From NCBI RefSeq assembly GCF_013004595.1, contig NZ_JABEMC010000004.1:186001-250000 (forward strand): DNA of 64,000 bases. The letters are read 5' to 3'. The first letter of the stretch is position 1, and every line of letters starts with the position of its first letter. Made by a program: the position numbers and the translations under genes. Below, in pieces: positions 17,524 to 27,185 of this stretch. The DNA is from Brevibacterium luteolum. Its GTDB lineage: Bacteria > Actinomycetota > Actinomycetes > Actinomycetales > Brevibacteriaceae. The notes below the pieces were generated by a model. The model was not told the origin of the DNA and searched no databases. It saw only the letters and a list, made by a program, of their open reading frames with translations.

Positions 17524-18818
17524 GTCCTCTTCTTCTTCCGTAGGCGCAGCGGTGAGGAGGCGAGCACGGCCAGGGATTCGCGCACCCGGGCGTTCTGGGC
17601 GCGCATCGCCTCCTGCGCCCCGGATTCGGCGCGCGCGAAGGCGAGCACGACCCCGGCGGCGATGCAGGTGGCCAGCAGTGCGGAGCCGCCGTAGGAGACG
17701 AAGGGCAGCGGCACGCCGATGACCGGCAGCACCCCGGAGACGACGCCGATGTTGACGAGTGCCTGGCCGATGAGCCACATGAAGATCCCGGCGGTGGCGG
17801 CCTGGATCATCCGGTCGTCGGTGCGCAGCACGATGCGGATGAGGCCGTAGCCGAGCACGGAGAACAGCAGCAGCACTGCCACGGAACCGAGCAGGCCGAG
17901 CTCTTCGCCGATGATCGCGAAGATGAAGTCGTTGTGCGCCTCGGGCAGCCACAGCCACTTCTCCCTGGAGGCGCCGAGTCCCACGCCGAACCAGCCGCCG
18001 GAGGCCAGGGCGAATAGTCCGTGGTTGGACTGCCAGTGCTGGCCGAGTGGGTCCATCGCCTCGTTCTCGTGGCCGACGAACATCGCGCGGATGCGGGCCA
18101 TGCGGTTGGCACTCGTGATCACGAGGAGGGTGACGACGGCGGCGATGCCGAGGAAGGCGGTGATGAGGTAGCGCCACGGCAGTCCGGCGACGAACACGGT
18201 GCCCAGTGCGGTGGCCATGACGATGAGGGCGGTGCCGAGGTCGCGTCCGGCGAGCACGAGCCCGAGGACTGCGACGAGTCCGATGATGGCGGGCATGAGC
18301 TCTTTGAGGGAGGTGAGCTTAGCGGCCTTGTGGGCGAAGAACGTCGCCAGCCAGATCGCCAGGGCGACTTTGGTGAATTCGGCGGGCTGGCCCTGGAAGC
18401 CGCCGATCTTGATCCAGCCGGCGTTGCCCTGCACCTCGTGGCCGAGCCCGGGAACCAGCGGCAGGGTCTGCAGCGCGAGCGCGCTGATGAAGATGATCGG
18501 TGCGGCCTTCTTGAACCAGGCCACCGGTGCGTAGGACAACGCGATCATCACCGTCACGCCGATGAGGGCGTAGATGCCCTGCCGGTTGAACACGGAGAAC
18601 GAGGAGCCCTCACCGGCCCGGTAGGCGGTGATCGAGGAGGCCGAGAGCACCATGATGAGGCCGAAGCCGATGAGTGAGAGCACGGAGATGAACACAAGGT
18701 AGTAGCTCGTGACCGGCAGATTCAGCAGCCGGCGCAGGCTGGCCATCACGCCGGTCTCGCGCGAGAAGTCAGCCGCGCGCGTCCGCCGGGTCTCGGCATC
18801 GTGTCGCAGCGAGGCCAT
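17520..18818 (-). CDS. ftsW: FtsW, septal SEDS peptidoglycan glycosyltransferase
   Basis: FtsW polymerises lipid II at the septum together with FtsI. The 432-residue product has about ten membrane segments and SEDS blocks such as WKIAN-region-free PAEFTKVALAIW, GRDLGTALI and the large loop ending in NDFIFAIIGEELG, with VSYGGSALLA near the C-terminus. It starts one base after the murD stop. A second Met 24 residues in is possible, but the first has AGGTGA upstream. The stop overlaps the murG start. Confidence 0.95.
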   Translation of the reverse strand: MASLRHDAETRRTRAADFSRETGVMASLRRLLNLPVTSYYLVFISVLSLIGFGLIMVLSASSITAYRAGEGSSFSVFNRQGIYALIGVTVMIALSYAPVAWFKKAAPIIFISALALQTLPLVPGLGHEVQGNAGWIKIGGFQGQPAEFTKVALAIWLATFFAHKAAKLTSLKELMPAIIGLVAVLGLVLAGRDLGTALIVMATALGTVFVAGLPWRYLITAFLGIAAVVTLLVITSANRMARIRAMFVGHENEAMDPLGQHWQSNHGLFALASGGWFGVGLGASREKWLWLPEAHNDFIFAIIGEELGLLGSVAVLLLFSVLGYGLIRIVLRTDDRMIQAATAGIFMWLIGQALVNIGVVSGVLPVIGVPLPFVSYGGSALLATCIAAGVVLAFARAESGAQEAMRAQNARVRESLAVLASSPLRLRKKKRT

Positions 18819-18819
18819 C

Positions 18820-20472
18820 TCAGCTCACCTGATCCTGCACGGCTGAGGCGAACAGCGTGCCGCGGGTGCCGTAGTTGAGGAACTGGTCCATGCTCGCTGC
18901 TGCCGGGGCGAGCAGCACGGTGTCGCCGTCTGCGGCCAGGTCGGCGGCAGCGGCGACGGCAGCGCGCATGATCGCCTCGCCCCGCCGGGTCTCATCGGCC
19001 GGGCCCGAGGTGCCGGTCGCCTCGCCTGCGCCGGTGGCCGGGTCGACGCGCACGAGCGGCACCGCAGGTGCGTGCTCGGCAAGCACCTGCGTGTAGGGGT
19101 CGGGGTCGGTGCCGATGAGCACGACACCGCGCAGCCGGTGGGCGTGGGTGCTGATGAGCTCAGTGAGGTCGGCGCCCTTCGTCAGGCCGCCGGCGATCCA
19201 CACGATCGATTCGGCAGCGGCCAGTGCGGCGTCGGCTGCATGCGGGTTGGTGGCCTTGGAGTCGTTGATCCAGCGCACTCCCCCGGCCTCGGCGACGACG
19301 GCCATCCGGTGATCGGCCGGCTGGTGGGTGCGCAGGCCCTCGCGCACGGCCGCCGGTGGGATGTCGATGCTGCGGGCCAGCGCTGCTGCGGCCAGTGCAT
19401 TGGCGATCTGGTGGGGTGCGGCCGGGGTCCCGGGGTTGCCGGCGGCGATGGCGACGTCGTCGAGGGAGCCGAGTTCGGCGGCTGTGGACTGCCGGTTGTG
19501 CAGGTAGGCGCGGTCGACGAGCACCCCGTCGACGACGCCGAACTCGCCGGGTGCCGGCATGCCGGAGGTGAAACCGATGGCCCGGGCGCCTGCGATGACC
19601 TCGGCGTCCTCGACGAGCCGGCGGGTGGCCGGGTCGTCGACGTTGTAGACGCAGGAGGCGGCGACATTGGTGTAGGCGCGGGCCTTGTCGGCGCAGTAGT
19701 CGGCGTAGCTGCCGTGCCAGTCGACGTGGTCTGCTGCCAGGTTGAGCACGGCGGCGGCGTGCGCGCTCATCGAGTACTGCCAGTGCAGCTGGAAGCTCGA
19801 CAGTTCGATGGCCAGCACCTCGGCGGCGGGGTCGAGGACAGCCTCGATGAGCGGCTGGCCGATGTTGCCGCAGGCTTTGGCGTGCAGGCCGGCGGCGGTG
19901 AGCATCGAGGCGAGCATCGAGGTCGTCGTGGTCTTGCCGTTGGTGCCGGTGACGACGAGCCAGGGTGCGGTGTTGTGGCCGCGCACCCGCCAGGCGAGTT
20001 CGACTTCGCCGATGACGGGGATGCCGCGGGCGTGGGCGGCCGTGAAGATCGGGTGGTCCGGCCGCCAGCCCGGTGAGGTGACGACGAGGTCGGGGGCCGC
20101 ACCGGCTGCGCTGGTCGGCAGGTCGGTGACGTGTTCGGGTCCGCGCCGGATGTCGACGTCGAAGACGGAGAGGATCGTCTCCCATTCGCTGAGGTCGCGT
20201 TCGGCATCGCTGTCGACGACAATGACGTCGGCGTGGCGTTCGGCCAGGTGGACGGCCGTCGGGAAGCCGGAGACTCCCAGGCCGGTGACGACGATGGTGA
20301 GTCCGTGCAGGCTTTGGGTCGGTCCGTGCAGGGCTGCCGGGATGTTCTCGGCGTGCGGGTAGTCGACCGGCTCCCAGCCCTCGGGGTGCAGGGGCAGCTC
20401 GGCGGCCGGCGGGGGTGAGAAGGTCATCCCGGCCAGCGGGTTGTCCGGGCTGCCGTGGCTGTCAGCGGGCAA
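18820..20472 (-). CDS. murD: UDP-N-acetylmuramoyl-L-alanine-D-glutamate ligase
   Basis: MurD adds D-Glu to UDP-MurNAc-L-Ala. The 550-residue reading has the N-terminal TGLGVSGFPTA block, the P-loop GTNGKTTTT near residues 175-183, and the C-domain SKATNPHAA. It is longer than the usual 450-500 residues because about 50 residues precede the first conserved strand. Two starts are possible: TTG at 20472, overlapping the mraY stop by 11 bases, or ATG at 20427 (535 residues). Neither has a strong ribosome site. The extra N-terminus is Pro-rich and may be real or partly miscalled. Confidence 0.93.
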   Translation of the reverse strand: MPADSHGSPDNPLAGMTFSPPPAAELPLHPEGWEPVDYPHAENIPAALHGPTQSLHGLTIVVTGLGVSGFPTAVHLAERHADVIVVDSDAERDLSEWETILSVFDVDIRRGPEHVTDLPTSAAGAAPDLVVTSPGWRPDHPIFTAAHARGIPVIGEVELAWRVRGHNTAPWLVVTGTNGKTTTTSMLASMLTAAGLHAKACGNIGQPLIEAVLDPAAEVLAIELSSFQLHWQYSMSAHAAAVLNLAADHVDWHGSYADYCADKARAYTNVAASCVYNVDDPATRRLVEDAEVIAGARAIGFTSGMPAPGEFGVVDGVLVDRAYLHNRQSTAAELGSLDDVAIAAGNPGTPAAPHQIANALAAAALARSIDIPPAAVREGLRTHQPADHRMAVVAEAGGVRWINDSKATNPHAADAALAAAESIVWIAGGLTKGADLTELISTHAHRLRGVVLIGTDPDPYTQVLAEHAPAVPLVRVDPATGAGEATGTSGPADETRRGEAIMRAAVAAAADLAADGDTVLLAPAAASMDQFLNYGTRGTLFASAVQDQVS

Positions 20473-21553
20473 GGTTGGACACCCATTCGGCGTAGAAGAG
20501 TGCGATCGCGCCGACGACGAAGAGCACGGCGATGATCCAGAAGCGCACGACGATCGTCACCTCGCCCCAGCCCTTGAGCTCGAAGTGGTGCTGCAGCGGT
20601 GCCATGCGGAAGACGCGTTTGCCGGTGAGCTTGTAGGAGGCGACCTGGATGATAACGCTGAGGGTGATGATGACGAACAGGCCGCCCATGACGACGAGCA
20701 GCAGTTCGGTGCGCGACATGATCGCCAGGCCGCCGATCGCACCGCCGATCGCCAGCGAGCCGGTGTCGCCCATGAAGATCTTCGCCGGTGAGGTGTTCCA
20801 CCACAGGAAGCCGATGCAGGCTGCAGCCAGGGCCGCCGCGACAATGGTGAGGTCGCGGGGGTCGCGGACCTCGTAGCAGCCGGCGCGGGCTTGGGACATG
20901 AGCGAGCAGTTCTGCGTCGACTGCCAGGTGTTGATCATGACGTAGCCGAGGAACACGACGGCTGAGGCGCCGGCTGCCAGGCCGTCGAGGCCGTCTGTGA
21001 GGTTCACGGCGTTGGACACGGCGGTGATGATGAGGTTGGCCCACACGATGAACAGCACTGTGCCGAAGATGACGCCGGCGAAGGCGAGGTCGACACTGGT
21101 GTCGCGGATGAAGGAGATCGCCGAGGACGCCGGGGTCACGCCGTAGCGGTTGGGGAAGTTGAGCGCGAGGATCGCGAAGGTGATGCCGACGAAGCCCTGG
21201 CCGATGATCTTGCCGCGCGGGCGCAGGCCCAGGGACCGCTGTTTGGAGACCTTGATGTAGTCGTCGAGGAAGCCGATCGCGCCGAGCCCGGCGGCCAGCC
21301 ACAGCACGAGCAGTCCCGAGACCGTCGGCCAGGAGCCGGTAACGAGATGGGCGATGAGATAGGAGGCGATCGTCGCCGAGACGATGACGACGCCGCCCAT
21401 CGTCGGGGTGCCGCGTTTGGTGGCGTGTGATTCGGGTCCGTCGTCGCGGATGAACTGGCCGTAGCCGCGGCGGACGAGCTGGCGGATGTAGACCGGGGTG
21501 CCGACGAGCGTGAACAACAGGCTCAGGCACGCGGCGAGCACGACTGCGATCAT
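20462..21553 (-). CDS. mraY: phospho-MurNAc-pentapeptide transferase MraY
   Basis: MraY moves phospho-MurNAc-pentapeptide onto undecaprenyl phosphate to form lipid I. The 363-residue product has about ten membrane segments. It carries the family blocks GTPTMGG, FLDDYIK (catalytic Asp pair), NAVNLTDGLDGLA and FMGDTGSLAIG. Its start overlaps the murF stop by ATGA and its stop overlaps or abuts murD. The size is normal. Confidence 0.97.
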   Translation of the reverse strand: MIAVVLAACLSLLFTLVGTPVYIRQLVRRGYGQFIRDDGPESHATKRGTPTMGGVVIVSATIASYLIAHLVTGSWPTVSGLLVLWLAAGLGAIGFLDDYIKVSKQRSLGLRPRGKIIGQGFVGITFAILALNFPNRYGVTPASSAISFIRDTSVDLAFAGVIFGTVLFIVWANLIITAVSNAVNLTDGLDGLAAGASAVVFLGYVMINTWQSTQNCSLMSQARAGCYEVRDPRDLTIVAAALAAACIGFLWWNTSPAKIFMGDTGSLAIGGAIGGLAIMSRTELLLVVMGGLFVIITLSVIIQVASYKLTGKRVFRMAPLQHHFELKGWGEVTIVVRFWIIAVLFVVGAIALFYAEWVSNLAR

Positions 21554-23001
21554 TGGGCCCCCGAGATTCCGGCGATCTCATCGCCGAGGTAGCGCAGTCC
21601 GGCATCGCGTGAGGACTTGAACAGCACGATGTCGCCGGGCTGCAGCTCGGCGTTGAGCAGGTCGCGGGCCTCGGCGACGGTGGCCACCCAGGCGGCCTCG
21701 CTACCCCAGGAGCCTTCGAGGTGGGCTGCCTGATAGATCGGGCGGGCGCCTTCGCCGACGGCGATCGTGCGGTTGATGTTGAGCCGCACAGCCTGCCGGC
21801 CGACGGTGTCGTGGGCGGTGACGGAGTCCTCGCCGAGTTCGAGCATCTCTCCGAGCACGGCGACGGTCCGCCTGGGCGGAGTCTCGTCGTCGCCGCGGCC
21901 CATCGCCGCCAGCGTCTTGAGCGCTGCGGCCATGGAGTCGGGGTTGGCGTTGTAGGCGTCGTTGAGCACGGTCACGCCGCTGGGCGAGTCGATGAGCTCC
22001 ATCCGCCACCGGCTAGCAGCACCGGAGGTGCCCAGGGTCGTTGCGATGGTCCGCGATTCGACACCGCACAGGTGGGCGACGGCGGCTGCGGCGAGGGCAT
22101 TGTCGACGTGGTGCTCACCGAGCAGGGCGAGTTCGACCGGCTGGGGCTCCTCGTCGGGCAGCTGCAGCTGAAACGACGTCCGGCCCGAGGCGTGTGATTC
22201 GATGTCGCCGGCGCGCACGACCGGTGCGCCCTCGGAGCCGGGGTTCGAGGAGAACCACAGGGTGTTGACGCCGGGAGCGAGCACATCGTGCATCGCGCGC
22301 ACCCTGGCGTCATCGGCGTTGAGGACGGCCCAGCCGCCGCTGGTGAGCGATTCGACGAGCTCAGACTTGGCCCGTGCGGTGTTCTCCACGGAGCCGAACA
22401 CGCCAGAGTGGGCGCTGCCGACGTTGAGCTCGACGGCGATGTCGGGGCGGATGAGGGAGGTGAGGTAGGCGAGGTTGCCGATCGTGCGTGCGCCCATCTC
22501 CAGGACAAGGAACCGGGTCGATTCGTCTGCCCGCAGTGCGGTCAGCGGCACCCCGACTTCGTTGTTGTAGGAGTTCGGCGGCCACACGGTCTCCCCCACC
22601 GACAGCAGCAGGTCAGACGTCAGATCCTTGACGGTGGTTTTTCCTGCTGAGCCGGTGATGGCGATGACGGTGAGTTCGCCGGATTCGCGCAGCGCGGCGA
22701 CGTTGAGGGAGGCGAGCTGGCCGAGCGCTGCGGTGGCGTCGGCGACGTGCAGTGTCGGCAGGTGCTCACCGTCGACGGCGGGCACCGCCTCGGCGATGAC
22801 GAGCACGGCCCCGGCTTCGACGGCTGCCGGGGCGAAGGTGATCCCGTCGGTCTGCTCACCGCGCCGGGCGACGTAGATGTCGCCGGGGCTGACATCGCGG
22901 GAATCGGTGACGACCCCGCCGGTGAGCATCGTGTCTTCAGATACGCCGTACAGGCTGCCCTTGAGGGCAGCGGCGACTTCTCCTGCAGAAAAACTCTTCA
23001 T
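21550..23001 (-). CDS. murF: UDP-MurNAc-tripeptide D-Ala-D-Ala ligase MurF
   Basis: MurF joins D-Ala-D-Ala to the UDP-MurNAc-tripeptide. The 483-residue product begins MKSFSAGEVAAAL, with the P-loop GSAGKTTVKD near residues 121-130 and NDAYNANPDSM in the C-domain. The start at 23001 lies one base after the murE stop (TGA-T-ATG). A longer in-frame reading to 24198 crosses murE in another frame and is rejected. It overlaps mraY by ATGA. Confidence 0.97.
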   Translation of the reverse strand: MKSFSAGEVAAALKGSLYGVSEDTMLTGGVVTDSRDVSPGDIYVARRGEQTDGITFAPAAVEAGAVLVIAEAVPAVDGEHLPTLHVADATAALGQLASLNVAALRESGELTVIAITGSAGKTTVKDLTSDLLLSVGETVWPPNSYNNEVGVPLTALRADESTRFLVLEMGARTIGNLAYLTSLIRPDIAVELNVGSAHSGVFGSVENTARAKSELVESLTSGGWAVLNADDARVRAMHDVLAPGVNTLWFSSNPGSEGAPVVRAGDIESHASGRTSFQLQLPDEEPQPVELALLGEHHVDNALAAAAVAHLCGVESRTIATTLGTSGAASRWRMELIDSPSGVTVLNDAYNANPDSMAAALKTLAAMGRGDDETPPRRTVAVLGEMLELGEDSVTAHDTVGRQAVRLNINRTIAVGEGARPIYQAAHLEGSWGSEAAWVATVAEARDLLNAELQPGDIVLFKSSRDAGLRYLGDEIAGISGAQ

Positions 23002-23002
23002 A

Positions 23003-24538
23003 TCAATCCTGAACTCTACCTGCTGCAACGCCCGAAGGCCGTGAAGCGCAGGCCCGGCGAGTGTGTTCTCGGTCATCGAAGGGGTGGACGACCCCGCCGA
23101 TCTCCTGGCCGGTCTCGTGCCCCTTCCCGGCCACGAGAAGGGTGCCGGTCTCCCCTGCTGCTGCGACGCCGGCGATGATCGCCTCAGACCGGGCGGGGAT
23201 CTCCTCGATGCGGGTGGCGCGGGCCGTTCCCGAGGCGCGGGCCGCCTCGGCACCGGAGCGCACCGCAGCGCGGATGGCGGCGGGGTCTTCGGAGCGGGGG
23301 TTGTCGTCGGTGACGATGACGACGTCGGCACCGCGGGCAGCGGCAGCACCCATATCGGCGCGCTTGGAGGGGTCGCGGTCGCCGCCGGCGCCGCAGACGA
23401 TGACGAGCGGGCGGCCGGATTCGGCCAGGCCGCCGAGCACCTGGGTGATGGCGTCAGGGGTGTGAGAGTAGTCGACGACGGCCAGCGGGGCTGCGCCGTT
23501 GACCTGTTCCATGCGTCCGGGCACGGTGACCTCGAAGGAGCCGGCGACGGCTGCCAGCGCGTCGAGGTCGGTGCCGGATTCGAGCAGCAGGGCCAGGGCC
23601 AGGGCGGTGTTGGCGACGTTGAAGCTGCCCGGCAGCGGGGCGCGGGCGGGAAGTGTTCCGGCTGGTGTGTGCAGGGTGAAGTGCGGGCCGGACTCGTCGG
23701 CGATGAGGTAGGTGGGGTTCTCGGCGGTCTCGCGGGAGATCGTGGCGACCGGCACCTCGGCGATGGCCGCCAGGCGGCGGCTGTAGTCATCGGCGAGCAT
23801 GATGACCCCGCGGTCGGAGAACGCCGGGGTGAACAGGGTGGCCTTGGCCTGGAAGTACTCCTCCATGCTGGCGTGGAAGTCGAGGTGGTCCTGGCTGAGG
23901 TTGGTGAACCCGGCAACAGGGAAGTGCGCGCCGTCGACGCGGTGCTGGGCCAGGGCGTGGGAGGAGACCTCCATCGCACACGTGTCGACGCCGGCTGAGC
24001 GCATGCGGGCGAACAGGGCGTGCAGCTCAGGGGCCTCAGGTGTGGTGCGCACGGCTGGCTGCGTCTGCCCGGCGATTGTCGTGGCGACGGTGCCGATGAG
24101 CCCGGTGGTCCGTCCCAGGGCGGTGAGCAGGCCGTCGAGGATGTAGCTCGTCGTGGTCTTGCCGTTGGTGCCGGTGATGCCCAGCAGCTGTGGAACATCC
24201 GGGTCGGTGCCGTAGATCTGGGCGGCTATGCTGCCCAGGCGTGCGCGCGGGCTCTCGGTGATGAGCAGGCACAGCTCATCGAGGGCCGGGGCTGCCGAGT
24301 CGGCAGCGAGGGCGGTTTCGATCATCTGCTGGCCGGCCGGGTCGGTGAGGATTGCCCGGACGCCTGCGGTGATGAGGGATGGGGCGAACTGGGCGCCGTG
24401 GACGTTGGCGCCGGGCAGGGCCGCGTACAGCCAGCCGGGCTGGGTCTGCCGCGAGTCGTGGCTGACGCCGTGCACCTCGGTGTCGGCCGGGCCGGTGACC
24501 GCGACGTCGTCCGGCAGCTGCAGTTCGGTGATCCGCAT
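23003..24538 (-). CDS. murE: UDP-MurNAc-L-Ala-D-Glu:meso-DAP ligase MurE
   Basis: MurE adds the third residue of the stem peptide. The 511-residue product has P-loop GTNGKTTTS near residues 115-123 and the substrate motif DDNPRSEDP, where DNPR is the signature for meso-diaminopimelate rather than lysine. This predicts A1-gamma type peptidoglycan. I chose the ATG at 24538, which overlaps the ftsI stop (TAATG) and has AGGGGA nine bases upstream. A start three codons earlier at 24547 is possible. Confidence 0.96.
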   Translation of the reverse strand: MRITELQLPDDVAVTGPADTEVHGVSHDSRQTQPGWLYAALPGANVHGAQFAPSLITAGVRAILTDPAGQQMIETALAADSAAPALDELCLLITESPRARLGSIAAQIYGTDPDVPQLLGITGTNGKTTTSYILDGLLTALGRTTGLIGTVATTIAGQTQPAVRTTPEAPELHALFARMRSAGVDTCAMEVSSHALAQHRVDGAHFPVAGFTNLSQDHLDFHASMEEYFQAKATLFTPAFSDRGVIMLADDYSRRLAAIAEVPVATISRETAENPTYLIADESGPHFTLHTPAGTLPARAPLPGSFNVANTALALALLLESGTDLDALAAVAGSFEVTVPGRMEQVNGAAPLAVVDYSHTPDAITQVLGGLAESGRPLVIVCGAGGDRDPSKRADMGAAAARGADVVIVTDDNPRSEDPAAIRAAVRSGAEAARASGTARATRIEEIPARSEAIIAGVAAAGETGTLLVAGKGHETGQEIGGVVHPFDDREHTRRACASRPSGVAAGRVQD

Positions 24539-26535
24539 TACTTCCATTCCCCTGGGTAGAGATCGGGTTCCTCGGTCGATGGTGGCACACCCATATGACG
24601 CAGGGTGAATCCCGCGACGTCGGAGAACACCGGGGCCGCTGCGGTGCCGCCGTAGTAGCCCTTGCGGGGCCGCTGCAGGGTCACTGACACAGCGATCTTC
24701 GGGTCCTCGGCCGGTGCCGCACCGACAAAGGAAGCAGTGTAGCCGTCATAGCCGGGTCCGTTCTCATTCGGCGCCTGCGCAGTGCCGGTCTTGCCTGCCA
24801 CCCGGTAGCCGGGGATCTGCGCGGACTGGCCGGTGCCCTCGGCGACGACGCCTTCGAGCATGCGCATGAGTTCGCCTGCCGCTTTTTCGCTGATGACCTG
24901 TTCGGGATCGGCTGGTGCGATATCGGTCACGCGGCCGGAATCGTCGACGGTGCCGGTCACGAGCTGCGGGGCGACCTTCTTCCCGCCGTTGGCGATGGTG
25001 GCCATCGCCCCGGTCGTCTGCAGTGAGGTGGCTGCCACGCCCTGGCCGAACATGACGGTGTACTTGGTGCGGCCGTCCCATTCATCCGGCGGGTAGAGCA
25101 GGCCGCGGGTGGTGCCGGGGAAGTCGATGCCGCTGGGCTGGCCGAAGCCGAACTTCGTCAGATACTCGTAGCGCTCCTCAAGGGAGAGCTTGTCGCCGGA
25201 GAGGATCGTGCCGGTGTTCGAAGACTCTTCTAAGATCCCGGCGACGGTGAGCTTCTGGTCCGGGTGGCTGCTGGAGTCGCGGAACTCCTCGCCGTTGGGT
25301 GCCTTCCACTTTTCGGGCACGACGAACTTGTCGGTCGGGGTGGCTTTGCCGGTGTCGAGCAGCGCTGCGGCGGTGACCATCTTGGCAGTCGAGCCGGGTT
25401 CGAAGGAGCCGGAGAAGATCCGTGATCCGCGGTCTTCGGCATCAGCCTTGCCGGGGTTGTTCGGGTCGACGCTCGGGGCTTCGGCGGCGGCGATGATCCG
25501 TCCGGTGCCGACTTCGAAGATCGTCACGGTGCCCCATTCGGCTTCGTGCTTCTTGACCTGGTCGGCGATCGCCTGCTGGGCGTAGTACTGCACATCGGAG
25601 TCGAGGCTCAGCTGCAGGCCCTGGCCGTTCTGGGCTGGGGTGATGTTCGAGTCGCCGAGCGGGATGATGTCGCCGGACAGGCCGCGCTCGTACTGCTGTT
25701 CGCCGTCGCGGCCGCGCAGGGTGCCGTCATGCTGGAGTTCGAGGCCGGCCAGCGCCTGCCCGTCGGAGCCGACGAAGCCGAGCAGATTGCCGCCGACCGC
25801 ACCGGCCGGGTATGAGCGGATGGCGTACTCGTCGGCGGTGATGCCGGGGATGTCGCGGGCCTTGATCGCCTGCCACACCTCGGCGGTGATGCCATCGGCG
25901 ACGACCGACCACTGCCGGTCGCCGTGCAGCATCGGATACAGCAGGCCCGGATCGGTGTCGAGGTCTTCTGCCAGCTGTTCGGCGGCACCCCAGGCACCGA
26001 TGATGACGCCGTCCTTGTTCTTGTACTTGCCGACGTTCTGCTGGTCGGCGACCAGCCGGTAGCGCACCGCGTTGTCGGCCAGCACGGTGCCGTCGGCGGC
26101 GAGGATGACGCCGCGGGAGGCCGGCAGGGACAGGGTCACGAGCCGGGAGTCGAGTGCCCGCTCAGCGAGCCTGCGGGTGTCCATCCCCTGGATGTAGAAC
26201 AGCTTGCCGGTGATCGCGATGATGAGAAGCACGGCGCAGATGGCGAGGAACTTCATCCGCTTCTGCGGGTCGGCCACCCGGGCCGGTTTGGGCGTACGGG
26301 TCTTCGGCTTCGCTGTCACCGGTGTGCGCTTGGGTCCGGTGGTCCGGCGGACAGGCTTCTTCTGGGCGGTGGCTGTCGTGCTGCGCGAGGTGCTGCCGGA
26401 GGCGCGAGTGCTGCCAGCTGCCCGCGCGCCACCGCTGCCGGTGCGGGCTGGTCGCTTCGCTGACCGGCTGGCGGGTCGTCGCCGCGGGGAAGCGCCGGTG
26501 CGTGCGGCGGTCTTCCGCTTCTGCGGCTTGCCCAT
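24538..26535 (-). CDS. ftsI: septal penicillin-binding protein FtsI/PbpB
   Basis: FtsI is the class B penicillin-binding transpeptidase that cross-links septal peptidoglycan with FtsW. The 665-residue product has a very basic Ser/Thr/Arg-rich cytoplasmic N-terminus (about 1-85), one membrane segment (about 90-112), a dimerisation domain, and transpeptidase motifs STAK (near 380), SSN (near 436) and KTG (near 580), all intact. I chose the ATG at 26535 (MGKPQKRK) with GGGGGAG eight bases upstream. An upstream reading to 26604 lacks support. No PASTA domain is visible. Confidence 0.95.
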   Translation of the reverse strand: MGKPQKRKTAARTGASPRRRPASRSAKRPARTGSGGARAAGSTRASGSTSRSTTATAQKKPVRRTTGPKRTPVTAKPKTRTPKPARVADPQKRMKFLAICAVLLIIAITGKLFYIQGMDTRRLAERALDSRLVTLSLPASRGVILAADGTVLADNAVRYRLVADQQNVGKYKNKDGVIIGAWGAAEQLAEDLDTDPGLLYPMLHGDRQWSVVADGITAEVWQAIKARDIPGITADEYAIRSYPAGAVGGNLLGFVGSDGQALAGLELQHDGTLRGRDGEQQYERGLSGDIIPLGDSNITPAQNGQGLQLSLDSDVQYYAQQAIADQVKKHEAEWGTVTIFEVGTGRIIAAAEAPSVDPNNPGKADAEDRGSRIFSGSFEPGSTAKMVTAAALLDTGKATPTDKFVVPEKWKAPNGEEFRDSSSHPDQKLTVAGILEESSNTGTILSGDKLSLEERYEYLTKFGFGQPSGIDFPGTTRGLLYPPDEWDGRTKYTVMFGQGVAATSLQTTGAMATIANGGKKVAPQLVTGTVDDSGRVTDIAPADPEQVISEKAAGELMRMLEGVVAEGTGQSAQIPGYRVAGKTGTAQAPNENGPGYDGYTASFVGAAPAEDPKIAVSVTLQRPRKGYYGGTAAAPVFSDVAGFTLRHMGVPPSTEEPDLYPGEWK

Positions 26536-26615
26536 GACGTCTGCTCCCCCTTGCTGTCCGGCTCTCTGGCTGTTCGGCCTGTGTGGTCTGCGGCCCCCGA
26601 GCACCGGTTCCGGTG

Positions 26616-27185
26616 TCAGCGCGGGACGGTGAGCTGCGGCGGGCTGAGCTCCTCTGCGCCGGAGTCGCCGACGGCCGGGAGCTTCTCATCTGATCGTAGG
26701 TTCGGGCGGACGGCTTCACGGGTATCGGCACGCGGGCCCGGCACCTTTTCTGCTGAGCCTTCGCTGAGAGCCGGCACCTCTCCGGGGTCGATAACGGACC
26801 CGTCGGACAGGCGCAGGTACTTCACATGCGTCGGCTGGTGCATGCCCATCTCCTCGGCCGCTTTAGTGATCGACTGCGGGCTTTCGCGGTAGGAGATGTC
26901 CTCGGTGAGCCGGTCGCGTTCACTGTGCAGCGCCCGCTGTTCGGCGGTGAGCTTCTCGACCTGGAAGGAGCTGTGGGAGATGAAGATGTTCAAAAGCAGC
27001 ACGGCGACCAGACCGAAGAGCAGCAGCCCGACGAACACGAGGCTGGCAGGTGTGCGGCGCTTGGCCAGGCCCGGAACGATGAGCTTGAGGCGGGAGGCCT
27101 CGCTGCGGGTCAGCGGCGCGGTGAGTGAGCGTGCCGGGCGGGATGGGGCGGCGGAGGTCGTGACGGCGCGGGCGACGGGACTCAT
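26616..27185 (-). CDS. ftsL: FtsL-like bitopic division protein
   Basis: The 189-residue protein lies between rsmH and ftsI, the invariant place for ftsL. It has a basic N-terminal tail (about 1-45), one strong membrane segment (about 48-70, SLVFVGLLLFGLVAVLLL) and a leucine/glutamate coiled coil (about 75-115). A Pro/Glu-rich tail follows. Sequence conservation of FtsL is poor, so the call rests on topology and position (Rv2164c equivalent). FtsL forms a complex with FtsQ and DivIC and activates FtsW-FtsI. It overlaps rsmH by ATGA. The tail is longer than in typical FtsL. Confidence 0.8.
   Translation of the reverse strand: MSPVARAVTTSAAPSRPARSLTAPLTRSEASRLKLIVPGLAKRRTPASLVFVGLLLFGLVAVLLLNIFISHSSFQVEKLTAEQRALHSERDRLTEDISYRESPQSITKAAEEMGMHQPTHVKYLRLSDGSVIDPGEVPALSEGSAEKVPGPRADTREAVRPNLRSDEKLPAVGDSGAEELSPPQLTVPR

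Noticed and set aside
17524..18177. N-terminal extension of murG to 607 residues
   Set aside because: It overlaps ftsW in another frame, and murG has a typical start coupled by ATGA.
23003..24198. N-terminal extension that would make murF 882 residues long
   Set aside because: This part is murE read in another frame. murF starts at the conserved MKSFSAGEV one base after the murE stop.
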